A stretch of 64,000 bases of DNA from Streptococcus sp. LPB0220 (GTDB taxonomy: Bacteria; Bacillota; Bacilli; Lactobacillales; Streptococcaceae). The stretch lies in the NCBI RefSeq assembly GCF_008727815.1, contig NZ_CP044230.1, positions 1,534,001-1,598,000 on the forward strand, read 5' to 3'. Below, in pieces: positions 44,294 to 51,891 of the stretch (positions within the stretch are counted from its first letter, which is position 1; each line of letters starts with the position of its first letter). The notes beneath the pieces are model-generated. The model worked only from the letters and a program-made list of their open reading frames with translations. It did no database searches and was not told the origin of the DNA. Both the position numbers and the translations under genes were made by a program.

Positions 44294-44950
44294 TTAAATA
44301 GCTTTTGCAGTTGTTCGAGTGATTTCATCGACTTTCAAACCGTTAGCTTCAAATTTACTACGGATTCCTTCTAGATCTGTCACCCCATCAATTTGGACTT
44401 CGATAACCACACGATCGTCTTTTGTTGGGATATTGACTGTATTGGCGATGTTATATCCTTCTTCTACAATCAAGTGAATGATTTGTTCTAGAACGCCAAC
44501 CTTATCTTCTGTCACAAAGCGAACACGAACTCCTTCTTCTCCATAACCGGATACTTCAAGGAAAGCACGGAAAATATCACGGTCTGTGATGACACCGGAT
44601 ACTTGGTCATTGTCCACGACTGGAAGAATTCCCACCTTGTTCTTATACATGAGGTAGGTCGCATCTTCTAAGCTGGCAAATTTAGAGACGGTAATGACAT
44701 CGCGAAGCATGACATCTTTAACCTTAGTCTTGTTCAACAGATAGTTCATCTCGAAAATAGACAAGCTTGTTGCTTTAGATGGACTTGCTTCTGCAATCGT
44801 ACCTTCTGTCACCAAACCAACCAATTTATCGTTTTCAATGACTGGCAAACGGTGCAAACCTTGTTCGCGCATCAAATCTGCCGCGTGGGCAATTGTCGTA
44901 TCTGGACTAATGTAAACCACTTTACGTGTCATAAAATCTTTAACAGCCAT
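44294..44950 (-). CDS. CBS-domain protein with C-terminal ACT domain (AcuB-like)
   Basis: 218 residues: two CBS motifs (about 7-60, VKDFMTRKVVYISPDTTIAHAADLMREQGLHRLPVI; about 75-130, VKDVMLRDVITVSKFASLEDATYLM) followed by an ACT-like domain (VRVRFVTEDKVGVLEQIIHLIVEEGYNIANTVNIP). CBS pairs bind adenine nucleotides, ACT domains bind small ligands; the controlled partner is unknown, but closeness to the branched-chain amino acid transporter hints at a link. ATG 44950 behind AGGAGAACTTGTT is preferred; the longer frame adds a low-complexity extension. Confidence 0.87.
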   Translation of the reverse strand: MAVKDFMTRKVVYISPDTTIAHAADLMREQGLHRLPVIENDKLVGLVTEGTIAEASPSKATSLSIFEMNYLLNKTKVKDVMLRDVITVSKFASLEDATYLMYKNKVGILPVVDNDQVSGVITDRDIFRAFLEVSGYGEEGVRVRFVTEDKVGVLEQIIHLIVEEGYNIANTVNIPTKDDRVVIEVQIDGVTDLEGIRSKFEANGLKVDEITRTTAKAI

Positions 44951-45067
44951 AACAAGTTCTCCTATGCTTTTATTAGTTTTATTATACTTGATTTTAAGAA
45001 TGATTTCAAACGCTTTCAGCAGTTTTCTCTTGTTTTCAAAATTTAGAAAAATCAAACAAGAGAGATG

Positions 45068-45099
45068 AAAAAAGAAAGGTCTTCAAGACCTTTCTTTTT
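45068..45099 (-). terminator. Terminator of the liv operon
   Basis: AAAGAAAGGTC/GACCTTTCTTT stem with a TTCAA loop and T-runs on both sides, just after livF. Confidence 0.85.
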
Positions 45100-45124
45100 A
45101 ATATTCTAGTGAACTTTAGAAATC

Positions 45125-45835
45125 TTACCCACCCAAATAAGCCTTGCGGACTTCTTCTGAAGCTAAGAGTTCTTTTCCTGTTCCGGTAAGAACGACTTTC
45201 CCTGTTTCCAAAACATAACCGCGGTCTGCGATGGCAAGGGCCTTGTTGGCATTTTGCTCGATCAAGAGAACAGTTGTCCCTTGTTTTTGGATATCTTGGA
45301 TGATATCAAAGATTTCTTGGATAAAGATTGGAGCCAATCCCATAGAAGGTTCATCCAGAAGCAAGAGTTTTGGCGTTGACATAAGTGCACGACCCATTGC
45401 TAGCATTTGTTGTTCCCCACCAGATAGAGTTGCTGCATCTTGGTTCTTCCGTTCTTCCAAACGTGGGAAACGGGAGAAGACTTTCTTCAAGTTAGCTTGG
45501 TTTTCTTCTCGATCTTTCTTCAAGAAAGCGCCCATCTCCAAGTTTTCCATAACAGTTAAGCCTGGAAAGACGTGGCGGCCTTCTGGAACTTGAGAGAGTC
45601 CTGCTGCTACAATCTTTTGAGCCGGAACCTTTTGAATCTCCTGACCCAAAAACTCGATTTTCCCAGCACTTGGACGCACCAAACCTGAAATGGTACGAAG
45701 AATGGATGTTTTTCCAGCACCGTTAGCACCGATAAGAGAAACAACTTCCCCTTCGTTTACCTCGAAACTGACATCACGGACAGCCTGGATCATACCATAG
45801 TGTACAGAAAGATTTTCAACTTTTAACATAGACAT
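45125..45835 (-). CDS. livF: Branched-chain amino acid ABC transporter ATP-binding protein LivF
   Basis: 236-residue ATPase with Walker A GANGAGKTS, signature LSGGEQQMLAMGRALM, Walker B LLLLDEPSMGLAP and the LivF end ETGKVVLTGTGKELLASEEVRKAYLGG. Works with LivG to power uptake of leucine, isoleucine and valine. Its start shares one base with the livG stop. Last gene of livJHMGF. Confidence 0.96.
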   Translation of the reverse strand: MSMLKVENLSVHYGMIQAVRDVSFEVNEGEVVSLIGANGAGKTSILRTISGLVRPSAGKIEFLGQEIQKVPAQKIVAAGLSQVPEGRHVFPGLTVMENLEMGAFLKKDREENQANLKKVFSRFPRLEERKNQDAATLSGGEQQMLAMGRALMSTPKLLLLDEPSMGLAPIFIQEIFDIIQDIQKQGTTVLLIEQNANKALAIADRGYVLETGKVVLTGTGKELLASEEVRKAYLGG

Positions 45836-46599
45836 TAGGCTTCACCTCCTAGATAGGCTTCGATTACGCGTTTGTTGGTCTTGATTTCATCTGGCGTACC
45901 ATGGGCAATCAAGCGACCATATTCCAATACATAAATCCGTTCTGTTACTTCCATGACCAAGCTCATATCGTGCTCGATCAGCATAATCGTAATATTAAAT
46001 TCTTTTTGAATGCGACGGATCAATTGGGTCAATTCTGCTGTTTCTTGAGGGTTCATCCCTGCAGCAGGTTCATCCAAGAAGAGGATTTTTGGCTCTGTAG
46101 CAAGGGCACGAACGATCTCCAAGTGACGTTGTTGTCCGTAAGCTAAGTTTTTGGCCAAGGTATCTGCTTCTTTTTCCAGACCAAAAATCGCTAACAATTC
46201 AAGAGCTTTTGCTTTCAACGCTTCTTCATTCTTGTAATAGCTTGGCAAGCGGAAAAGACTCGCAAAGACATGTGGTTTGTGGTGATTGGCAAAGGCAATC
46301 AAGACATTGTCCAAAACGCTCAAATCTTTAAAGAGACGAATATTTTGGAAAGTTCGTCCCAGACCACCAGCAGCGATTTTATAGGGTGCTTTTCCATTTA
46401 GCAGCTGACCATCTAAGGTAATGGTCCCTTCACTTGGTTCATATACCCCTGTTAGGAGGTTGAAGAGGGTTGTTTTCCCGGCACCGTTGGGTCCGATCAA
46501 ACCAACCAATTCCCCTTCATTAAGTTCCATGGTCACATCCCCAACGGCTGTCAAACCACCAAAGTTTTTTGTTAAATTTTTTACTTCAAGAAGTGCCAT
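45835..46599 (-). CDS. livG: Branched-chain amino acid ABC transporter ATP-binding protein LivG
   Basis: 254 residues. Walker A GPNGAGKTT, FQNIRLFKDLSVLDNVLIAF (LivG-type), signature LAYGQQRHLEIVRALA, Walker B ILFLDEPAAGMNPQE. Pairs with LivF. The start overlaps the livM stop by one base. Confidence 0.96.
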   Translation of the reverse strand: MALLEVKNLTKNFGGLTAVGDVTMELNEGELVGLIGPNGAGKTTLFNLLTGVYEPSEGTITLDGQLLNGKAPYKIAAGGLGRTFQNIRLFKDLSVLDNVLIAFANHHKPHVFASLFRLPSYYKNEEALKAKALELLAIFGLEKEADTLAKNLAYGQQRHLEIVRALATEPKILFLDEPAAGMNPQETAELTQLIRRIQKEFNITIMLIEHDMSLVMEVTERIYVLEYGRLIAHGTPDEIKTNKRVIEAYLGGEA

Positions 46600-47546
46600 T
46601 AGTTAGCCTCCTTTTTTGAGAGTAGTTTTTTCAAGCTGAATTCCCATGTTCCAAGAAGACCACCTGGACGGAAGATCATCACGAGAATCAAAGCCAATGA
46701 GTAAATGATCATACGTACACTTGAGAAGTCTTGAAGCACCATATTCAAGATACCCAAGACGATGGCTGCCACAACTGTTCCTGACATTGATCCCAAACCA
46801 CCAAATACGACAATGATCAAGACATTAATGGTATTGGTGAAAGAGTAATCTTTAGGAACAACAGAGCCGATAAAGCCAGCTTGGAGAGATCCAGCAATCG
46901 CCGCTGTGATCGCACCAAATACAAAGGCGATGACTTTGACTTTGGTCGTATTGATCCCAACAGATTCTGCTGCGATTTCATCTTCACGAACAGAAAGGGT
47001 AGAGCGTCCAATTGGACTGCGTAAGAAGTTAATCGTAAAGATCGTTGTAATGACAACAAAGAGATAAACCAATTGCCAAGTTGTAAAGGCTGGCAAACCA
47101 AGGATCCCAGCAGCACCATTTGTTAGAGTACCACCATTGACGATCAAGATCCGAATGATTTCAGAAACCCCAAGTGTCGCAATCGCGAGGTAGTCCCCTT
47201 TCAAACGAAGGGTTGGAACCCCAACGATCAAGGCAACGACACCAGCAATCAAAGCACCTAAAACCATCGCACCAAAGAAAGCCCCATAGGTTGGTGATTT
47301 AGAACCGAGAATAGCTGCAGAGTAGGCACCAATCGCCATAAATCCGGCATGCCCAAGTGAGAATTGACCTGAGAAACCAACAATGAGGTTCAAGCCAACT
47401 GCAAGGATAATATTAATTCCGATTTGTTCTAAAATTTGGATATAGAAGAGGTTGAGCACACCCGCTGCAACCAAGACTTGGATCAAGGCAAAACCTGCGA
47501 CCAAAAGACCAAGCCAGACTAAATTCACTTTTAAATTTTGTTTCAT
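46599..47546 (-). CDS. livM: Branched-chain amino acid ABC transporter permease LivM
   Basis: 315 residues, about nine hydrophobic helices. GLNLIVGFSGQFSLGHAGFMAIGAYSAA and ALIVGVPTLRLKGDYLAIATLGVSEIIRI are the LivM permease signatures. Forms the membrane channel with LivH. It ends one base into livG. Confidence 0.95.
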   Translation of the reverse strand: MKQNLKVNLVWLGLLVAGFALIQVLVAAGVLNLFYIQILEQIGINIILAVGLNLIVGFSGQFSLGHAGFMAIGAYSAAILGSKSPTYGAFFGAMVLGALIAGVVALIVGVPTLRLKGDYLAIATLGVSEIIRILIVNGGTLTNGAAGILGLPAFTTWQLVYLFVVITTIFTINFLRSPIGRSTLSVREDEIAAESVGINTTKVKVIAFVFGAITAAIAGSLQAGFIGSVVPKDYSFTNTINVLIIVVFGGLGSMSGTVVAAIVLGILNMVLQDFSSVRMIIYSLALILVMIFRPGGLLGTWEFSLKKLLSKKEAN

Positions 47547-47549
47547 GGC

Positions 47550-48419
47550 TTACACCTTCTCTTTCACATTTTTACCGAGGATACCTGCTGGACGGATGAG
47601 CAAGATCACAATCAAGATGGCATACACAATGGCATCACGGAAGTCTGAAAGACCGATCGCTGTAGCGAAGGTTTCCAACAAACCGATCACAAATCCACCT
47701 AGGGCAGCACCTGGAATGATTCCGATTCCTCCAAGAACGGCTGCGACAAAGGCTTTGATCCCTGGTGTCATACCCATCAAAGGCTCGATCGAGTTGTAAT
47801 ACAAACCAATCAAGACACCACCAGCACCTGCCAAGGCTGATCCCAAAGCAAAGGTAAAGCTGATCGTACGGTTTACGTTAATCCCCATCAATTGAGCGGC
47901 ATCACTATCGACAGATACAGCCCGCATGGCTTTCCCCATCTTTGTCTTTTGAATAATAAATTGAAGAGCGACCATCAAGAAAACAGACACTCCCAAGATC
48001 ATCAACTGAATATTGGAGATTGAAATAGGACCGAAGTTGTAACGAACCGTTTTAATCACTTGCGGGAAGGAACGGGTATTGGCACCGACGAAGAAGACCA
48101 TCCCATATTCGAGCAAGAAGGAAACCCCGATGGCTGTGATCAAGGCTGCAATCCGAGTCGAATGACGAAGCGGACGATAAGCCAGGTATTCAATTACAAC
48201 CCCTAAAATAGCTGTCCCAACCATGGCTAGGAGCAAAGCTACAAAGAAGTTTACTTTCCACGAGTTCAATAAGAAATATCCCATAAAGGCACCTACCATG
48301 TAGATATCCCCATGGGCAAAGTTGATCAATTTGATAATTCCATACACCATGGTATAACCAAGGGCCAAGAGTGCATAGACACTTCCCAAGATTAGACCGT
48401 TCACTAATTGCTGGAGCAT
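47550..48419 (-). CDS. livH: Branched-chain amino acid ABC transporter permease LivH
   Basis: 289 residues, about eight hydrophobic helices. LQQLVNGLILGSVYALLALGYTMVYGIIKLINFAHGDIYMVGAF is the LivH opening; KAFVAAVLGGIGIIPGAALGGFVIGLLE is also typical. ATG 48419 is chosen because AGAAAGGATGG sits at correct spacing; an ATG 21 bp further upstream overlaps that site. It is separated from livJ by 81 bp containing a hairpin. Confidence 0.94.
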   Translation of the reverse strand: MLQQLVNGLILGSVYALLALGYTMVYGIIKLINFAHGDIYMVGAFMGYFLLNSWKVNFFVALLLAMVGTAILGVVIEYLAYRPLRHSTRIAALITAIGVSFLLEYGMVFFVGANTRSFPQVIKTVRYNFGPISISNIQLMILGVSVFLMVALQFIIQKTKMGKAMRAVSVDSDAAQLMGINVNRTISFTFALGSALAGAGGVLIGLYYNSIEPLMGMTPGIKAFVAAVLGGIGIIPGAALGGFVIGLLETFATAIGLSDFRDAIVYAILIVILLIRPAGILGKNVKEKV

Positions 48420-48448
48420 TTGAACCATCCTTTCTAACAATAAAGAGC

Positions 48449-48478
48449 GAGGCCAGGAATTTTCATTCTCCCAGCCTC
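48449..48478 (-). terminator. Weak terminator/attenuator between livJ and livH
   Basis: GAGGCTGGGA/TCCTGGCCTC 10-bp stem (two wobbles), followed by GCTCTTTATT. The poor T-run suggests partial termination, giving more livJ than livHMGF mRNA. The stem resembles the terminal hairpin of repeat R1. Confidence 0.55.
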
Positions 48479-48500
48479 TTGTACAAACAACAAATGATAA

Positions 48501-49658
48501 TTATGGTTTAACAGACTCAACTGATTTGACTTTACCATCTTTCAAGCCAATCATAAGAGCTGATTTAACCGGGTTGTGGTTCTTGTCAATTGACATTGTA
48601 CCAGTCACACCTTCCAAGTCTTTCAACTTCGCAAGGTTATCTTTCAATTCGACAGAGTTCTTAGCACCTTTAGATGCTTCGGCAACCATGTAAACTGAAT
48701 CATAAGCCAAAGCTGCGAACATTGAAGGTTCTTCATTGTATTTCGCTTTGTAAGCTTCTACGAATTTCTTGGCTTTATCAGTCATTTCACCTTCAGTAGA
48801 GAATCCAGCTACGTAGTAGATGTCTGTAGCTGCAGCAGGTGTTGCTTGTTCAACGAACTTAGCATCGCTAAATCCATCACCACCAATGATTGGTTGTTTG
48901 ATTCCCATACCACGCGCTTGGTTTACGATCTTACCAGTTTCTGTGTAGTAACCTGGAAGAACAATCGCATCGAAGTCTTTATCTTTGATTTTTGTAAGGG
49001 CAGCTTGGAAGTCTGTATCCTTAGATTGGAAGGTTTCTGTTGCTACGATTTCACCTTTGTAAGATTTCTTGAAGGCTTCAGCAATCCCTTTAGCATAGTC
49101 AGATGAGTTATCGTAGTAAAGAACGACTTTCTTCGCTTTCAAGTTATCCGTTGTGTATTTAGCAATGATTTGTCCTTGGAAGCTATCGATGAAGGTAGCA
49201 CGGAAGAGGTAATCTTGACCTTTTGTCAAATCATCTTGAGTTGCAGATGGTGTAACCAATGGAACACCTGCTTTACCAGCATTGGCAACCGCTGCTGCAG
49301 TAGCACCTGAAGTTGCAGGTCCTACAAGAGCGTTCACTTTTGATTGAGTGACAAGGTTTGTAGTGACTGTAGCTGCTTCAGCTGTTTCAGATTTGTTATC
49401 TTTATCTGTGACAACAATCTTCTTACCGTCAGCTCCACCCTTAGCGTTGATTTCATCAACGGCCAATTGAGCACCTTTTTGTTCAGCGCTACCGTAGGCT
49501 GCTACTTCACCAGTTTTTTCAAAGTTAAAACCGACTTTTAATTCTTTGCCGATTTCGTTACCAGTTGTGTTTGAACCTGAAGTAGAAACTTCACCACAAG
49601 CAGCAAGAAGAGCGACACTTGCAATGGTTAAAAATGAAAGAGCAAATTTTTTCTTCAT
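48501..49658 (-). CDS. livJ: Branched-chain amino acid ABC transporter substrate-binding lipoprotein LivJ
   Basis: 385 residues. Signal peptide MKKKFALSFLTIASVALLAAC with lipobox LAAC (lipidated Cys21); then a periplasmic-binding-protein fold of the Leu/Ile/Val class: KVGFNFEKTGEVAAYGSAEQKGAQLAVDEINAKGG, NALVGPATSGATAAAV, PLVTPSATQDDLT. Captures leucine, isoleucine and valine outside the cell and delivers them to LivHM. First gene, with its own strong promoter; a hairpin follows it. Confidence 0.96.
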   Translation of the reverse strand: MKKKFALSFLTIASVALLAACGEVSTSGSNTTGNEIGKELKVGFNFEKTGEVAAYGSAEQKGAQLAVDEINAKGGADGKKIVVTDKDNKSETAEAATVTTNLVTQSKVNALVGPATSGATAAAVANAGKAGVPLVTPSATQDDLTKGQDYLFRATFIDSFQGQIIAKYTTDNLKAKKVVLYYDNSSDYAKGIAEAFKKSYKGEIVATETFQSKDTDFQAALTKIKDKDFDAIVLPGYYTETGKIVNQARGMGIKQPIIGGDGFSDAKFVEQATPAAATDIYYVAGFSTEGEMTDKAKKFVEAYKAKYNEEPSMFAALAYDSVYMVAEASKGAKNSVELKDNLAKLKDLEGVTGTMSIDKNHNPVKSALMIGLKDGKVKSVESVKP

Positions 49659-49702
49659 TTGTAATGATCTCCTTAAATGAATCTTAAATTAAATACATTA
49701 AG

Positions 49703-49731
49703 AATATACCGAATTATCTGACAATTGTCAA
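49703..49731 (-). promoter_or_regulatory. Strong promoter of livJHMGF
   Basis: TTGACA (49731-49726), 17-bp spacer, TATATT (49708-49703). The spacer and -35 contain TTGACAATTGTCA, a short palindrome that could bind a repressor such as CodY-type regulators; not tested. Confidence 0.8.
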
Positions 49732-49766
49732 TAAAAAAAACGCAATCCATCAAATGATTGCGTTTT
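49732..49766 (-). terminator. Terminator of ylbG
   Basis: AAAACGCAATC/GATTGCGTTTT 11-bp stem, 8-base loop, followed by T8 on the minus strand. Confidence 0.85.
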
Positions 49767-50045
49767 CTAACCTTCTGTGACCACAGATGGGGTCTCCAAT
49801 CGTTGTAAACTTCCTACAAAATCTGTATCTAAATCTTTGAGATGGCAAGGCAAGACCTTTTTGACATAACGTTCTTTCTTTAAGTCTTCCATGACTTGAT
49901 CAGCCTTGTCACTGTCCACATACAATTGGACATAACGACATTTCTTAGAATGGTACAAGACATCTCCGACTGATTGTAATTTTTTCCCATCTCGATTGTA
50001 ATACAATTTTACAATCAAGCCTGTTCTTTCTTGTTTTTCAAACAT
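49767..50045 (-). CDS. YlbG-family protein (DUF2129)
   Basis: 92 residues with GLIVKLYYNRDGKKLQSVGDVLYHSKKCRYVQLYVD and KKERYVKKVLPCHLKDLDTDFVG, the DUF2129/YlbG pattern of Firmicutes. Function unknown; soluble. ATG 50045 is chosen over a TTG two codons earlier because AAAGGG is correctly spaced. Located between livJ and repeat R1 copy 2, downstream of clpP. Confidence 0.88.
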   Translation of the reverse strand: MFEKQERTGLIVKLYYNRDGKKLQSVGDVLYHSKKCRYVQLYVDSDKADQVMEDLKKERYVKKVLPCHLKDLDTDFVGSLQRLETPSVVTEG

Positions 50046-50123
50046 GGTCAATCCCTTTCTCGTTCTGTTACTAGTATATCAAATTTCAAGAAAAAGAACT
50101 ACTCTTTTATGAGAGCAAAAAAA

Positions 50124-50299
50124 GAGAGTGGGACAGAAATCGGTAATTCGTTAGAATTCGATTTCGTCGTCCCACCTCCGCACAGTTGAGTATGGCTGTA
50201 AAAGCTGATGAAATCAACGTAGTAGAGCCCACTCAACCACTGCGTTTTGCTCGACAATCCAAAAATAATTGAGAGGCTAGGACTTTTGTCCCAGCCTCT
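50124..50299 (+). repeat. Dispersed structured repeat family R1, copy 2
   Basis: About 176 bp from GAGAGTGGGACAGAAATCGG to the hairpin AGGCTAGGACTTTTGTCCCAGCCTC-like end, nearly identical to the copies at 25434 (opposite strand) and 57326. Differences are single bases (for example ATGG for GGG in AGTATGGCT, which would loosen one stem). It fills most of the ylbG-clpP gap. Confidence 0.9.
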
Positions 50300-50323
50300 T
50301 GACGGACCTTCCCATAGGATGGT

Positions 50324-50914
50324 TTAGTCCAATTTATTATTGGCCATGATTTCATCAATAAAGCCATATTCAAGTGTTTCTTGCGCGCTCATCCAATTGT
50401 CACGTTCCGCATCAGCATGCACTTTTTCAATGGATTGACCTGAATTTTCCGCAAGGATTTTTTCCAAGTTGTTCCGTGTTTTGAGCAAGTGTTCTGCTGC
50501 GATCGCCATATCGGTTTGTTGGGTACCACCACCAGTACCACCCATTGGTTGGTGAATCATGTACTCGGCGTTTGGCAACATGAAGCGTTTGCCCTTCGCA
50601 CCGCTTGAAGCGATAATTGTTCCCATAGATGCTGCCATCCCCATAACAATGGTTTGGACATCTGACTTGATAAAGTTCATAGTATCTACGATGGCAAGAC
50701 CTGCTGAGACAGAGCCACCTGGGGTATTGATATACATATAGATATCTTTTGTATTATCTTGGGCATCCAAGAAGAGCAATTGAGCGATAATGGAGTTAGC
50801 CATTTGGTCCTCAACTGGTCCTGTTACCATGATAATTCGATCTTTCAACAGACGGGAATAAATATCGTAAGAACGTTCTCCACGACTGGTTTGTTCAATA
50901 ACTACTGGAATCAT
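50324..50914 (-). CDS. clpP: ATP-dependent Clp protease proteolytic subunit ClpP
   Basis: Barrel-forming serine protease used with ClpX/ClpC/ClpE for regulated proteolysis and heat tolerance. Catalytic Ser96 in GMAASMG and His121 in YMIHQP are visible; the Asp lies near 172 in DAERDNWM. 196 residues, normal. Regulated by a CtsR site over its promoter. It is preceded by upp, as in pneumococcus. Confidence 0.98.
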   Translation of the reverse strand: MIPVVIEQTSRGERSYDIYSRLLKDRIIMVTGPVEDQMANSIIAQLLFLDAQDNTKDIYMYINTPGGSVSAGLAIVDTMNFIKSDVQTIVMGMAASMGTIIASSGAKGKRFMLPNAEYMIHQPMGGTGGGTQQTDMAIAAEHLLKTRNNLEKILAENSGQSIEKVHADAERDNWMSAQETLEYGFIDEIMANNKLD

Positions 50915-50976
50915 CTATTCTTCTCCTTTAGTATCCATTCATTCTCACGATTCGTGAGGTTCAAAGTATATGTGCT

Positions 50977-51006
50977 ATTATAAACCAATGGTCAAAAAAG
51001 GTCAAA
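50977..51006 (-). promoter_or_regulatory. clpP promoter with overlapping CtsR operator
   Basis: -35 TTGACC (51005-51000), 17-bp spacer, -10 TATAAT (50982-50977). GGTCAAAAAAGGTCAAA at 50990-51006 is an exact match to the CtsR heptad-repeat operator and covers the -35 and spacer, so CtsR binding would block RNA polymerase. A 7-bp palindrome CTCACGATTCGTGAG lies in the leader (50944-50958). Confidence 0.9.
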
Positions 51007-51042
51007 TCTTAAGCACCTTTCGTACGAATCATGAATGGCTTC

Positions 51043-51672
51043 TTATTTGGTACCGAATAAACGGTCACCTGCATCTCCAAGACCAGGAACAATGTAGCCA
51101 TGTTCATTCAAATGATCATCGAGGGCTGCTGTAAAGATATCAACATCTGGGTGAGCTTCTTGAAGAGCTTTCACCCCTTCTGGCGCTGATACTAGGCAGA
51201 CAAACTTGATATGGCTAGCGCCACGTTTTTTCAAGGAATCAATCGCTAGAATAGCGGATCCACCCGTAGCAAGCATCGGGTCTACTACAAAGATACGACG
51301 TTGATCAATATCTTCTGGCAATTTCACCAAGTATTCAACTGGTTTCAAGGTTTCTTCATCACGGTACATCCCGATATGGCCAACCTTAGCAGCTGGTACC
51401 AAACTCAAGAGACCATCAACCATCCCAATCCCTGCACGAAGAATTGGGACAATAGCCAATTTCTTCCCTGCGATTTGTTTTTGAACGGTTTTGGTAATAG
51501 GAGTTTCAATCTCAACATCTTCAAGAGGCAATTCACGCAACACTTCGTAGCCCATCAACATAGCAATTTCATCTACCAATTCACGAAAGGCCTTCGTAGA
51601 GGTATCCGTGCGACGGAGAATAGACAATTTGTGTTGAATCAGTGGATGTGTAATAACTTCTAATTTTCCCAT
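51043..51672 (-). CDS. upp: Uracil phosphoribosyltransferase
   Basis: Salvages uracil plus PRPP to UMP. 209 residues; the PRPP-binding motif [23 protein letters not shown] and the final [10 protein letters not shown] are diagnostic. GAAGGATCTCAAA precedes the ATG. It is transcribed alone or with clpP from an extended -10 at about 51813, behind a 140-nt leader. Confidence 0.97.
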   Translation of the reverse strand: MGKLEVITHPLIQHKLSILRRTDTSTKAFRELVDEIAMLMGYEVLRELPLEDVEIETPITKTVQKQIAGKKLAIVPILRAGIGMVDGLLSLVPAAKVGHIGMYRDEETLKPVEYLVKLPEDIDQRRIFVVDPMLATGGSAILAIDSLKKRGASHIKFVCLVSAPEGVKALQEAHPDVDIFTAALDDHLNEHGYIVPGLGDAGDRLFGTK

Positions 51673-51710
51673 TTTGAGATCCTTCTTTCTAAGCTGTTAT
51701 TATTCAAAAA

Positions 51711-51745
51711 AGAGCTATGATAAAAGCGGAGTCAAGCTCTACTCT
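51711..51745 (-). terminator. Attenuator-like hairpin in the upp leader
   Basis: AGAGCT/AGCTCT 6-bp stem, 18-base loop, then TTTTTT, about 40 nt before the upp ATG. A 19-codon frame (51747-51806) ends in the 5' arm. Its stem is short, so termination strength is uncertain. Confidence 0.4.
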
Positions 51746-51812
51746 TTCTTTCAGTCCCTCTTTGATACTCACAGCACATGGAAATCTTCATTTCCAACTT
51801 TACATTCCTCTT

Positions 51813-51821
51813 ATTATACCA
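51813..51821 (-). promoter_or_regulatory. Extended -10 promoter of upp
   Basis: TGGTATAAT on the minus strand (TGNTATAAT); no clear -35. About 140 nt of leader to the ATG at 51672. Confidence 0.55.
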
Positions 51822-51832
51822 AATTTTACCAA

Positions 51833-51884
51833 AAAAAGAGAGCCCTTACACTTAATTTTTTAAGTTCGGACTCACTCTTTCTAT
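51833..51884 (-). terminator. Terminator of mgtA
   Basis: A long imperfect stem on the minus strand (AAAGAG...CTCTTT outside, GAGTCC/GGGCTC next, ACTTA/TAAGT inside) followed by seven T residues. Confidence 0.7.
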
Positions 51885-51891
51885 CAATCAA

